Shown here: positions 11,807 through 19,442 of the stretch, piece by piece
Position numbering within the stretch: the first letter of the stretch is position 1
Layout of the letters: every line of letters begins with the position of its first letter
NCBI RefSeq assembly: GCF_001667375.1
Contig: NZ_LZIN01000039.1
Location: 1-64,000 of the forward strand
Reading direction: 5' to 3'
Length of the DNA: 64,000 nucleotides
From: Mycolicibacter sinensis
GTDB taxonomy: Bacteria; Actinomycetota; Actinomycetes; Mycobacteriales; Mycobacteriaceae
Made by a program: the position numbers and the translations under genes
The notes under the pieces: model-generated
Seen by the model: only the letters and a program-made list of their open reading frames with translations
Told to the model about the DNA's origin: nothing
Databases searched by the model: none

Positions 11807-12106
11807 TCAGAACAGGTAGATCACGAAGATCGCCCCGATCAACGCGGCCAGCCAGCCGTCGGTGGCACGTCTGAGCCAGCGCGGCGCGGTATGGACTTCC
11901 ATGAAGTGGCCGATGATCATGCGTGACTTGATGAATGTCAGTGCCAGCACCAGCGCGGTGACTCCCGCGCTGGCCTGCGCGACATGGGTGATGTGCGCCG
12001 GCGCCAGGGTCCACGATCCGATGGTGATCGCCACCAGCACGAGCCAGACCCGGGTCAACGACCGCTCGGTGCCCTCTGAATGTTGGCGGTAGCCCAAGAC
12101 CGTCAT
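11807..12106 (-). CDS. cytochrome c oxidase subunit IV-like small membrane protein
   Basis: A 99-residue protein with three hydrophobic helices (WLVLVAITIGSWTLAP, VTALVLALTFIKSRMIIGHFMEV and a C-terminal helix ending in VIYLF). The KSRMIIGHFMEV stretch is typical of the prokaryotic COX4/NorF-like family, which accompanies heme-copper oxidases. It is last in a four-gene operon and starts three bases after the stop of the subunit III-like gene. ATG at 12106 is chosen because the longer frame overlaps that gene. No subunit I or II gene lies in the window. Confidence 0.8.
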   Translation of the reverse strand: MTVLGYRQHSEGTERSLTRVWLVLVAITIGSWTLAPAHITHVAQASAGVTALVLALTFIKSRMIIGHFMEVHTAPRWLRRATDGWLAALIGAIFVIYLF

Positions 12107-12108
12107 GC

Positions 12109-12684
12109 TCACCTCATCACGTAGAGCAGGCCAAAGATGATGACCCACAACAAATCCACCATGTGCCAGTAAATCGCTGCCGACTCGACCACCATGAGCC
12201 GGCGCCGCCCCGGGTTGTTCAGCTCCCGGACGACCACGCCGAGCGCGATCAGTCCGATCACCACGTGCACCAGATGCACACCGGTGATCACGTAGTAGAA
12301 CGAGAAGAACAAGTCGGAGTTGGTGTGCCCGGCGCTGATCTTGGCCGCCCATTCGTAGCTCTTGAGCACCATGAACAACACCCCGCCGCCTGCCCCGGCA
12401 TAGACGAACCGCACCGCCGAGCGGTGGTTTCCGGCCCTGGCGGCCAGCACACTGCGCGCCACGAACCAGGAACTGGTCAGCAACACCACCGTGTTGATCA
12501 CACCGATGTTGACGTTGAGATGTTGTTGGGCGGCAAGGAAGTCGGCCGGATTCATGGTCCGGTAGACGATGAAGATGACGAGGTAGCCGGTGAAGATGAG
12601 CAGATCGCCCAGCACCATCACCCAGATGTGGCCGTCGCCCGGCACTCGGGTTTCCGTTGTGGTCGGAGCATCACGTTGCAGCAT
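12109..12684 (-). CDS. cytochrome c oxidase subunit III-like (NorE-type) protein
   Basis: A 191-residue membrane protein with about five helices. It matches the short subunit III/NorE family: DGHIWVMVLGDLLIFTGYLVIFIVYR at the start, LKSYEWAAKI in the middle, and ITGVHLVHVVIGLIALGVVVRE followed by YWHMVDLLWVIIFGLLYVMR at the end. This type normally joins a catalytic heme-copper subunit, but none is encoded nearby. It starts 18 bases after the upstream 7-TM gene and almost abuts the subunit IV-like gene. It may serve an oxidase or nitric oxide reductase elsewhere, or a complex with the two unknown 7-TM proteins. Confidence 0.85.
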   Translation of the reverse strand: MLQRDAPTTTETRVPGDGHIWVMVLGDLLIFTGYLVIFIVYRTMNPADFLAAQQHLNVNIGVINTVVLLTSSWFVARSVLAARAGNHRSAVRFVYAGAGGGVLFMVLKSYEWAAKISAGHTNSDLFFSFYYVITGVHLVHVVIGLIALGVVVRELNNPGRRRLMVVESAAIYWHMVDLLWVIIFGLLYVMR

Positions 12685-12702
12685 GGGTTTCCTTCCGGTG
12701 CT

Positions 12703-13452
12703 TCAGTCCAGGCCTGGCGAGTCGACCGGCTCGCGGATAGTGGCCGCCCGCAGCACGAAGACCAGCGCACCCAGCCACACCGAGAACACCACGACCGCCC
12801 ACCAGAGGCTGAGCACACCATTCCAGGCGAGCGGCCCGGAGTAGAACAGGAAGAACTGGGTGGCGATCACCTCGGTGATGACCTGCCAAACGGTCACGTA
12901 GCCAAACCATTTCGGGAAAACGCCGTTCTTGTCGTACAGCACGGCGATGGCCAGCACGATGTAGGCGGTGGTGAAGCATCCCAGCGACCCGTTGTAGGAC
13001 AGGTTGCCCAGGTCGTAGAGCCAGCCGATGAGCTCCGGATCACGGTCGGGCCGAAATGTCGCGGTCAGGTAGCAGACGCCGACCAGCAGGAACCCCGGCA
13101 GGGCGCCGACGCTCATGCCGCCGATGTAGCCGTAGGCGAACACCGACCCCACCGACATCCGTTTCATGTGGTACAGGACCAGGCCGTTGGTGAGGGGGGC
13201 ACCGCCCAGCAGGATCAGCAGCAGCACGAACCCGATCTGGATGGTCAGGTGGTGTTCGGTGAAGAACGCGACCTTCCCGGCGGTGGTGACGTCCGGCCGC
13301 GGCGGCGGCGTCACCCGCGTCAGCACGCAGATGATGACGCCGAAGACGGTGTACCAGACCGGGAAGAACCAGGTCAGAAAGCGCACATCGGGTTTGCCGG
13401 CCGGGACGCCGTCTGTCGTGGTGACGTACCGGTCGGGGGTCAGCAGGTTCAC
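12703..13452 (-). CDS. unknown 7-TM membrane protein, paralogue B
   Basis: A 249-residue integral membrane protein of unknown function with about seven helices. It is clearly related to the next gene upstream: both have a TA..V..(Y/F)(Y/F).EH motif (here FFTEHHLT), a KRM after helix 2, FRPDR(N/D)PEL before helix 5, FP(K/R)W, and GPLAW(N/D)G(V/L)LS before the last helix. GTG at 13452 overlaps the upstream stop (GTGA), so the pair is translationally coupled. The shared Glu-His and the company of oxidase subunits hint at a role in electron transfer or cofactor binding, but this is inference. Confidence 0.75.
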   Translation of the reverse strand: MNLLTPDRYVTTTDGVPAGKPDVRFLTWFFPVWYTVFGVIICVLTRVTPPPRPDVTTAGKVAFFTEHHLTIQIGFVLLLILLGGAPLTNGLVLYHMKRMSVGSVFAYGYIGGMSVGALPGFLLVGVCYLTATFRPDRDPELIGWLYDLGNLSYNGSLGCFTTAYIVLAIAVLYDKNGVFPKWFGYVTVWQVITEVIATQFFLFYSGPLAWNGVLSLWWAVVVFSVWLGALVFVLRAATIREPVDSPGLD

Positions 13453-14195
13453 CCGGCCACCACTCCCTCGGCCACCGCCTGGCGCAGCACCGCACGACGC
13501 AGCACGAAGAACATCACCACGACGAACGCCGCGAACGCCCCGTTGCGCAACCAGAACGACAGCAGCCCATCCCAGGCCAGCGGGCCGGTCTGCCAGACCG
13601 CCGCGCCTGCCGCCGGGGTGATCGCCACACCGGTGGCCAGCGAGTAGGGCCCGACCCAGCGCGGGAAGACCGGGTCGGGTCCGTCGTCGAAATGAACCGC
13701 GGCGGCCAGCAGCAGGAACTGTGCCAGCACCATCCCGATGGGTGCGATGAACACGATCCAGGCCAGGTCGTTGAGCAACATGGTCAGTTCCGGGTTGCGG
13801 TCCGGGCGAAACGCCGCGACCAGGAAGAAGACGTTCGACAGCGCGAAGATGGTGGTACCGCTGACGATCGCGGTCAGATAGCAGTAGGCGAAGATGTGGC
13901 TCTGGGTTTTCATGCGTTTCATCTGGACCACGATCACCATGAAGAACGGCAGCAGCATGATCCCGCACAGGTTGAAGGTGATCTGACTGAACCGAATCCA
14001 GTCGGTGTGCTCGGCGTAGTAGCGAGCGACTTGTTCGGCGGTCAGGGTGGGCGACATCGGGGGCCAGAAACCGGGGAACGCCAGCAGCGCGACCACCAGC
14101 ACAGCACCGACCGCCGGCCCGGTCCACAAACTGACCCACTGGGCTTTGACGTTGCCCGCACTCGGCAGGTCTTGAACTTCCTGGAGAATCTGCAC
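13449..14195 (-). CDS. unknown 7-TM membrane protein, paralogue A
   Basis: A 248-residue membrane protein, first gene of the four-gene operon. The N-terminal stretch is cytosolic-looking (MQILQEVQDLPSAG), followed by about seven helices. It shares with its neighbour the YYAEHTDWIRFSQ motif, KRMK, FRPDRNPELTMLLNDL, VFPRWVG and TGPLAWDGLLSFW. The unbroken shared motifs indicate tandem duplication with both copies kept. No catalytic signature that I recognise. A GAGGGG-like stretch lies just before the ATG, and a 12-bp palindrome sits upstream at 14211-14222. Confidence 0.75.
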   Translation of the reverse strand: MQILQEVQDLPSAGNVKAQWVSLWTGPAVGAVLVVALLAFPGFWPPMSPTLTAEQVARYYAEHTDWIRFSQITFNLCGIMLLPFFMVIVVQMKRMKTQSHIFAYCYLTAIVSGTTIFALSNVFFLVAAFRPDRNPELTMLLNDLAWIVFIAPIGMVLAQFLLLAAAVHFDDGPDPVFPRWVGPYSLATGVAITPAAGAAVWQTGPLAWDGLLSFWLRNGAFAAFVVVMFFVLRRAVLRQAVAEGVVAG

Positions 14196-14210
14196 CGAAC
14201 CCCTCCGAGA

Positions 14211-14222
14211 TGACTCGAGTCA
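14211..14222. promoter_or_regulatory. perfect 12-bp palindrome, candidate TetR operator
   Basis: TGACTCGAGTCA is a perfect palindrome 15 bases upstream of the membrane operon. It lies in the 192-bp divergent gap to the TetR gene, which also has a tandem GCTGACGGCC repeat at 14228-14247. Its position suits control by the neighbouring TetR protein; binding is not shown. Confidence 0.4.
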
Positions 14223-14387
14223 ACTGGCTGACGGCCGCTGACGGCCGCCGATCTGCCACCAAGGCACTGCTGAGAGCCCTGCTATGGCAGTGATTACGCC
14301 ACTCGTACCGTAGCGGCCCCGATCACCGATGCCAAGCATTTTTTTGATTACAGTCAGTTTTGCGATGGTTTAGACTCGACCAGACCA

Positions 14388-15023
14388 GTGCGCCGAACCC
14401 GGAGAAAGCCCGCCGTGCCCAACCCCAAGCCCGACAGTCGCAGCCGCAAAGGTCTGCAGACCCGCGAACGGCTGCTGGGAGCGGCCCTCGCCGAGTTCAA
14501 GCGCGCCGGCATGGCCGCCGCCGACATCGGCGCCGTCGTCACGGCGGCGGGCGTGGCCCACGGCACGTTCTTCTTCCACTTCCCCACCAAAGAACACGTC
14601 CTGCTGGAGCTGGAGCGTCGCGAGGAAGAACGGATGGCCGCCGAGCTGGCGCGCTTCTTCGCCCGCGAGCATGATGTGCGGGCCACTTTGGCGCAGATCG
14701 TGCAGGTGCTGGAGAAGCTAGAGCGTCGCCTGGGCGGTCATTTGTTCAAAGAGCTTCTGGTACTGCACTTCTCGCCGACCCGACCGCCGTCGGAGGTGTG
14801 GCCTACGCACCCGGTGATCGTGGCGGTCATCGAGGAACTGGAGCGGGCCCGCCACCGCGGCGAGATCCCGGCCGAGGTCGACGTCATGCACAACGGCATC
14901 TCGTTTCTGGTCGGGCTGTACGCCTTGCTCATCACGATCCCCGAGGCCAAGGAGGTCCGGGCCCCGGTGATCGAGGAATACCTGACCACCTACCTCTATG
15001 GCATGCGGGTGATCAGACCCTGA
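14388..15023 (+). CDS. TetR family transcriptional regulator
   Basis: A 211-residue regulator. The N-terminal HTH runs RERLLGAALAEFKRAGMAAADIGAVVTAAGVAHGTFFFHFPTKEHVLLEL in sense, with the recognition helix around VAHGTFFFHFPTKEH, and a C-terminal ligand domain follows. It is divergent from the oxidase-subunit operon and probably represses it. GTG at 14388 and GTG at 14415 (VPNPKPDSRSRKG) are both possible starts. Its last codons and stop lie inside the left 26-bp direct repeat of the ars cassette. Confidence 0.88.
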   Translation: MRRTRRKPAVPNPKPDSRSRKGLQTRERLLGAALAEFKRAGMAAADIGAVVTAAGVAHGTFFFHFPTKEHVLLELERREEERMAAELARFFAREHDVRATLAQIVQVLEKLERRLGGHLFKELLVLHFSPTRPPSEVWPTHPVIVAVIEELERARHRGEIPAEVDVMHNGISFLVGLYALLITIPEAKEVRAPVIEEYLTTYLYGMRVIRP

Positions 15024-15035
15024 TCCGGGGGCCGC
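15010..15035. repeat. left 26-bp direct repeat bounding the ars cassette
   Basis: Identical over 26 bases to 17654-17679. Its core GATCAGACCCTGATC is a near-palindrome with 6-bp arms. It includes the last codons of the TetR gene. Confidence 0.9.
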
Positions 15036-15056
15036 ATTGGCGCGCCGCCAATTTAT
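15036..15056 (+). terminator. hairpin after the TetR gene
   Basis: Arms ATTGGCG and CGCCAAT (15036-15052) around CGC, followed by TTTAT. It is 12 bases past the TetR stop and just inside the left cassette repeat. A second small palindrome, GCACCAGTGGTGC at 15089-15101, follows the arsC stop on the other strand. Confidence 0.5.
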
Positions 15057-15107
15057 CTGTGCTGCATTTCATTCGATCCGGGACTAAGGCACCAGTGGTG
15101 CGCAACC

Positions 15108-15530
15108 TCAGTGCTGATCGCGGGCCTCGGGTGGCAGGAGTTCGTCCATTAAGGCATGGACGTGCTCGCGAACGTTGTCGCGGATCCTGCGAACAACTTC
15201 GAGGGGTTGGCCGGCGGGGTCGTCGAGCTTCCAGTCGCGGTATGTCACGCCCGGGTGGTAGGGACAAGTGTCGCCACAGCCCATGGTGACCACGACATCG
15301 CTGGTTTGGACGGTGCCGGCGGTAAGGATGCTGGGCGCGTTGGTGGTGATGTCGATGCCGAGTTCGGCCATGGCGGTGATGGCGACCGGGTTGATCTGGT
15401 CGGCGGGTTCGGTCCCGGCCGAACGGACTTCGATGCGGTCACCGGCCAGGTGTTCCAAGAGGGCGGCGGCCATTTGGGAGCGGCCGGCGTTGTGCACGCA
15501 GACGAACAGCACACTGGGTTTCGTAGGCAT
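15108..15530 (-). CDS. arsC: arsenate reductase ArsC, low-molecular-weight phosphatase fold
   Basis: Reduces arsenate to arsenite for export. The 140-residue protein has the P-loop CVHNAGRS (nucleophile Cys11, Arg17) and the later cysteines in MGCGDTCPYHPG (Cys85, Cys89) typical of single-domain ArsC. The conserved Asp is in WKLDDPAG. Actinobacterial members use mycothiol/mycoredoxin or thioredoxin for recycling; the sequence alone does not decide which. ATG at 15530 overlaps the end of the ACR3 gene (TGATG), so the two are coupled. It is last in the ars operon. Confidence 0.93.
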   Translation of the reverse strand: MPTKPSVLFVCVHNAGRSQMAAALLEHLAGDRIEVRSAGTEPADQINPVAITAMAELGIDITTNAPSILTAGTVQTSDVVVTMGCGDTCPYHPGVTYRDWKLDDPAGQPLEVVRRIRDNVREHVHALMDELLPPEARDQH

Positions 15531-16609
15531 CACGTTGCCGCGGTGTCGGGTTGGGTGAAGCTGGACCGCAGCGCCAAGGAGGCGTAGACCAGGCCGACGA
15601 GGACGGGCACCTCGATCAGGGGGCCGACCACCCCGGCGAGGGCCTGGCCGCTGGTGGCGCCCCAGGTGGCGATCGCCACGGCGATGGCCAGTTCGAAGTT
15701 GTTGCCGGCTGCGGTGAACGCCAGGGTGGTGGTACGTGCGTACCCCAAGCCCAGTGCCGCGCCGAGGAGGTAGCCGCCGCCCCACATGATCGCGAAGTAG
15801 GCCAGCAACGGGACGGCGATACGAACGACGTCGAGGGGCTGGTGGGTGATCTGATCGCCTTGCAACGCAAAGAGGATCACGATGGTGAACAGCAGACCAT
15901 AGAGCGCCCACGGCCCGATGCGCGGCAGGAACCGGGCCTCATACCAGTCTCGGCCTTTCGTGCGTTCGCCGATCCGCCGCGATAGGTACCCGGCCGCCAG
16001 CGGGATGCCCAGGAAGATCACTACCGATTTCGCGATCTGCCACGGGGACACCTCGATGCTGGCTTGCGGCAACCCGAGCCAACCGGGCAACACCGCCAGG
16101 TAGAACCAGCCGAGTGCGGCGAACATGACGACCTGGAAGATCGAGTTCAGCGCGACCAGCAAGGCGGCGGCTTCGCGGTCCCCGCAAGCCAGGTCGTTCC
16201 AGATGATGACCATGGCGATGCAGCGCGCCAACCCGACCACGATCAGGCCGGTGCGGTATTCGGGCAGATCGGCCAGCAGCAGCCAGGCCAGCGCGAACAT
16301 CACCGCCGGGCCCAGCAGCCAGTTGAGCACCAGGGAACTGACCAGCAGTCGTCGATCGGAGGTGACGGCGTCGAGGCGGTCGTAGCGGACCTTGGCCAGC
16401 ACCGGATACATCATGATCAGCAGGCCGGCCGCGATCGGCAGGGAGATCCCGTCGAGCTGCACGGCGCTGAGCGCGTCGCCGAGGCCAGGGATGATGCGGC
16501 CCAAGGTCAGGCCGGCGGCCATGGCCAGTCCGATCCAGAGCGGCAGCAGCCTGTCCAGGGTGGAAAGCCGTGCCGCCGCCGGGTGGATCGCTGTTGCGCT
16601 GGTAGTCAT
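15530..16609 (-). CDS. acr3: arsenite efflux transporter ACR3
   Basis: A 359-residue, ten-helix permease of the ACR3/bile-acid transporter superfamily that extrudes arsenite. Family signatures are GLARCIAMVIIWNDLACGD, with the essential helix-4 Cys, and FTAAGNNFELAIAVAIATWG near the end. The N-terminus reads LSTLDRLLPLWIGLAMAAGL. It sits between cadI/arsI and arsC in one transcription unit: a 31-bp gap upstream and an overlap downstream. Unlike the ACR3-ArsC fusion of M. tuberculosis, pump and reductase are separate here. Confidence 0.94.
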   Translation of the reverse strand: MTTSATAIHPAAARLSTLDRLLPLWIGLAMAAGLTLGRIIPGLGDALSAVQLDGISLPIAAGLLIMMYPVLAKVRYDRLDAVTSDRRLLVSSLVLNWLLGPAVMFALAWLLLADLPEYRTGLIVVGLARCIAMVIIWNDLACGDREAAALLVALNSIFQVVMFAALGWFYLAVLPGWLGLPQASIEVSPWQIAKSVVIFLGIPLAAGYLSRRIGERTKGRDWYEARFLPRIGPWALYGLLFTIVILFALQGDQITHQPLDVVRIAVPLLAYFAIMWGGGYLLGAALGLGYARTTTLAFTAAGNNFELAIAVAIATWGATSGQALAGVVGPLIEVPVLVGLVYASLALRSSFTQPDTAAT

Positions 16610-16640
16610 CCATCACCGCCTGTGGGGTTCGGTCGTGGGG

Positions 16641-17123
16641 TCAGCAGCACGAGGCCGGGGCGGCCGCGGACTCGTCGGGTGCGTTGGCGGTGCTGCCGCA
16701 GCACACCTGGTGACCGTCAACGTCATTATCGGGGTGCTGCGGGCTGGCGCCGAAGGTCTCGGTGTCGGCGAGTTTGGTGTAGACCTCCCAGCGCTCGTTA
16801 CCGGGGCCGGTCACCCAGACCTTGTCCTGGGTGGCGAAGCAACAGGTGGCGCCGATCTCCTCCTCGGTGAACATCCCCGCTTCACTCAACCGGGCAATCT
16901 CGGCGTGCACAACCTCGCTGGAGGCCACCTCCACACCCAGGTGGTTGAGGGTGCCGCCCTGGCCCTGGTTTTCCAACAGCACCAGCTTCAGCGGCGGGTC
17001 GGCGATCGCGAAGTTGGCGTAGCCGGGCTTGACCTTGGCCGGCTCGGCATTGAACAGCGTCGAGTAGAACGCAATCGCGGCGTCGAGGTCATCGACGTTG
17101 AGGGCGAGCTGAATCCGGGCCAT
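16641..17123 (-). CDS. CadI/ArsI-like glyoxalase-fold metal/arsenic protein
   Basis: A 160-residue VOC-fold protein resembling mycobacterial CadI and the ArsI C-As lyase. It starts RIQLALNVDDLDAAIAFYSTLF and carries PGYANFAIADPPLKLVLLE, a metal-ligand His in LNHLGVEV, vicinal Cys94-Cys95 (ATCCFATQDKVWVTGPG) and Glu in WEVY. The vicinal pair is what ArsI uses to bind trivalent organoarsenical. The tail adds two more Cys pairs (VCCGS and the final SCC). ATG at 17123 follows a good GGAGG. It heads the ars operon, divergent from arsR. Confidence 0.88.
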   Translation of the reverse strand: MARIQLALNVDDLDAAIAFYSTLFNAEPAKVKPGYANFAIADPPLKLVLLENQGQGGTLNHLGVEVASSEVVHAEIARLSEAGMFTEEEIGATCCFATQDKVWVTGPGNERWEVYTKLADTETFGASPQHPDNDVDGHQVCCGSTANAPDESAAAPASCC

Positions 17124-17145
17124 GACAAACACCTCCGGCTTGTGA

Positions 17146-17202
17146 GACATATATCGAACTAATGGACGCGCTCCAGCATGCTCCACCTTTTCGGCATATG
17201 TC
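17146..17202. promoter_or_regulatory. inverted GACATAT/ATATGTC half-sites between cadI/arsI and arsR
   Basis: GACATAT at 17146-17152 and its reverse complement at 17196-17202 lie in the divergent promoter gap in an AT-richer patch. They could be ArsR half-sites, but the spacing is wide and the assignment is weak. Confidence 0.25.
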
Positions 17203-17227
17203 AACAGGGTGTGGCAGGATGGGGGCC

Positions 17228-17587
17228 ATGCCCAAAGCGTTGCCGGCGATCGACATGTCCGCGCCGGTGTGTTGTGCTCCGGTGGCCTCGGGGCCAATGA
17301 ACGATGCCGATGCGCTGGGGATTGCGTTGCGGCTCAAGGCATTAGCTGATCCGGCGCGAGTCAAGATCGTGTCGCATCTGTTCAGCTCGACCGCCGGTGA
17401 GGAGAGTTCCGGTGACCTGGCCGCGGTGCTGGATCTGAGCGACTCCACGGTCAGCCACCACCTGACCCAGCTGCGCAAGGCCGGCCTGGTGGTATCCGAT
17501 CGGCGCGGGATGAACGTGTTCCACCGGGTCCGCCCGGAGGCCCTGCAGGCACTGTGCACCGCACTTGACCCGAACTGCTGCACCTGA
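17228..17587 (+). CDS. arsR: ArsR family arsenic-responsive repressor
   Basis: A 119-residue winged-helix repressor: ALADPARVKIVSHLF, then the DNA-recognition segment LDLSDSTVSHHLTQLRKAGLV and the wing DRRGMNVFHRV. Cys15-Cys16 near the N-terminus match the cysteine pair used for As(III) binding in corynebacterial ArsR; further Cys lie at the C-terminus (LCTALDPNCCT). It is divergent from the ars operon across a 104-bp gap. An ATG three codons upstream (17219) is an alternative start. It probably represses both directions. Confidence 0.92.
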   Translation: MPKALPAIDMSAPVCCAPVASGPMNDADALGIALRLKALADPARVKIVSHLFSSTAGEESSGDLAAVLDLSDSTVSHHLTQLRKAGLVVSDRRGMNVFHRVRPEALQALCTALDPNCCT

Positions 17588-17653
17588 AAGCCAGACCTTA
17601 CGCCCCTGACACGGTCGGCCGGCTGCTGAGCCAATACACCGAGGGTGAGACCC

Positions 17654-17679
17654 TGATCAGACCCTGATCCGGGGGCCGC
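17654..17679. repeat. right 26-bp direct repeat bounding the ars cassette
   Basis: Identical to 15010-15035. On the minus strand it encodes the last residues (SGPRIRV) and the stop of the MFS transporter. Confidence 0.9.
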
Positions 17680-19195
17680 TCACACCGGCGAGTTGCGGGA
17701 CGCCGCGATAGCCGGCGGGCGTGCGCTGCTGCGGCCGCAGGTACTTGTCGACGGCCCACTCCGCCTCGAACGCCGCGTTGCGAGTCGCCCCGGCCGGCGG
17801 GCCGGCGGTCAGCGCCGCCAGCTCGCACTCGAGCTCGCCCTGCACACCGGGAACACCGGTACCGCGCAGGGAGTAACCGACCGTCTCCGGCAGGAACCGC
17901 AGGGCCACCAGACCGATCAGCGCGGCGAACACCAGGTAGGCGGCCGGAAACAACTGCCACCCGGTGCGCTCGATGACGGTGTCGGCCACCACGGGCGCGG
18001 TGCCGCCGAACACCGCCACCGCCGCATTGTCGGCGATCGCGAAGCCGGCGTAACGCACCTGGGTGGGAAACAGCGCCGGGAACGTCGCCGACACCGTGGC
18101 CAACGGCGCCGCGAACAGCACGCTGAGCACCGTGAAACCCACTAGCGCCCAGCCGAAGCCTTGGCCCATCAGCCAGTACATCGGCAACGCCAGCGCGGCG
18201 AATCCCAGCAGCGAGACCCGCCACAGCGGCTTGCGGCCGATCCGGTCCGACCAGGCGCCGGCGAACGGGATGCAGGCCATCATCGCCAGCTCCCCGATCA
18301 GCACCACCGTCGTCCGGCTGCGCTCGTCGAGCCCGGCCGTGGCGTGCAAATAGGTCGGCTGGTAGGTCACCAGGGTGTAGTCGATGATGTTGAGCACCAC
18401 GAACAATGCGAAGGTTACCGCGATCGGCCGGGTGTAGTTGGTGAGCAGGTCCACCAGGCGGTCCCACGCCGAACCGGTGATCTCCTCGCAGGCAACGCAT
18501 TCGGTGAACACCGGCGTCTCTTCCATCCGGCTGCGCAACGCCAGGCCCACCACGCCCAGCGGCAGGGCCAACAGGAACGGGATCCGCCACCCCCAGGCCG
18601 CCATCTGCTCGTGGGTGAGCATCGCCTCCAGTGCGAGTACGACGGCGCTGCCGAGCACGAACCCGGCTACCGCGCCGAACTCCAGGAAGCTGCCGTAGGT
18701 TCCACGTTTGGCGTCGGGTGCGCTTTCAGCCATAAATGTTGCGGCACCGCCGTATTCGCCGCCAGTGGAGAACCCCTGAACCACCCGTAGCGCGATCAGC
18801 AGGGCGGGCGCCCACCAGCCGGCCGTCGCGTAGGTGGGCAGCACACCCATCAAAGTGGTAGCCACCGCGATCAGCGCGATGGTGGCGACCAACACCGACT
18901 TGCGTCCGAACCGATCGCCGATCGGGCCCCAGACCATGCCGCCCAGCGGCCGCAGCACGAACGACACTGCAAAGCCGAGCATGGTGCCGACGTTGCCGAG
19001 GGTGCCCGGGAAGAACGCCCCGGTGAGGTAGGTCGCCACGACGGCGTAGACGCCGTAGTCATACCACTCGGTGGCATTGCCGACCGCGGAGGCGATAATT
19101 GCCCTGCGCAGCACGCGGTTACGTTCATCGGCGGTGCTGCGCTGCGTTATGCCGGCCCGCGCCGGCGGCAACGCCGCCGGCAATAGCAGGCTCAT
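17657..19195 (-). CDS. MFS transporter, metabolite:H+ symporter (ProP/KgtP-like)
   Basis: A 512-residue, twelve-helix transporter. The start of the core reads IIASAVGNATEWYDYGVYA, and the family loop is LRPLGGMVWGPIGDRFGRK. QGFSTGGEYGGAATFMAE and RSRMEETPVF are typical of the metabolite:H+ symporter group that imports osmolytes, dicarboxylates or similar compounds. Substrate cannot be assigned. The C-terminal tail beyond the last helix is long (about 70 residues), and its final codons fall in the right direct repeat. The gene stands alone, with free space on both sides. Confidence 0.87.
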   Translation of the reverse strand: MSLLLPAALPPARAGITQRSTADERNRVLRRAIIASAVGNATEWYDYGVYAVVATYLTGAFFPGTLGNVGTMLGFAVSFVLRPLGGMVWGPIGDRFGRKSVLVATIALIAVATTLMGVLPTYATAGWWAPALLIALRVVQGFSTGGEYGGAATFMAESAPDAKRGTYGSFLEFGAVAGFVLGSAVVLALEAMLTHEQMAAWGWRIPFLLALPLGVVGLALRSRMEETPVFTECVACEEITGSAWDRLVDLLTNYTRPIAVTFALFVVLNIIDYTLVTYQPTYLHATAGLDERSRTTVVLIGELAMMACIPFAGAWSDRIGRKPLWRVSLLGFAALALPMYWLMGQGFGWALVGFTVLSVLFAAPLATVSATFPALFPTQVRYAGFAIADNAAVAVFGGTAPVVADTVIERTGWQLFPAAYLVFAALIGLVALRFLPETVGYSLRGTGVPGVQGELECELAALTAGPPAGATRNAAFEAEWAVDKYLRPQQRTPAGYRGVPQLAGVSGPRIRV

Positions 19196-19410
19196 CGCAC
19201 CTCGCCGCTAAGACGCACGCCGTCCCCCTCATCACACCACCGGAGACCCCGGGAGGCGATCCGCGCAGCCGGGAATCACGTTCCGGCCCCGGCGTTTTGG
19301 GTGCCTCGGCGGTCGGCCCTGCATGGGATCGCCTGGAGGAAACGATAACTGCTTTGGGACGAAAGTGACTGGCGTTGCCGAAGCGTTACGCAACACTTAC
19401 TCGCCCGAGA

Positions 19411-19431
19411 CCCGGTGCTCGGCACACCGGG
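19411..19431 (-). terminator. hairpin after the PE-PPE gene
   Basis: Arms CCCGGTG and CACCGGG around a 7-nt loop, 12 bases beyond the stop of the minus-strand gene that ends at 19443. No U-run is visible. The rest of 19196-19442 shows nothing I can name. Confidence 0.4.
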
Positions 19432-19442
19432 CGCGCAATGCC

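Larger units (their letters stand above)
15010..17679. mobile_element. repeat-bounded arsenic resistance cassette (putative insertion)
   Basis: About 2.67 kb carrying arsC, ACR3, a cadI/arsI-like gene and arsR between two identical 26-bp direct repeats. Removing one repeat and the cassette leaves the TetR and MFS genes convergent with overlapping 3' ends and complete stop codons, which looks like an ancestral empty site. No integrase, transposase or terminal inverted repeat was found inside, so the mechanism is unknown. Confidence 0.55.

Noticed and set aside
12163-13647. Plus-strand open frame opposite the 7-TM genes
   Set aside because: Charged His/Gln-rich shadow; the minus-strand frames have coherent helices, overlaps and paralogy.
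15010-17679. Insertion sequence or integrase within the ars cassette
   Set aside because: All sizeable frames inside are arsenic genes; no transposase, recombinase or terminal inverted repeats were found.
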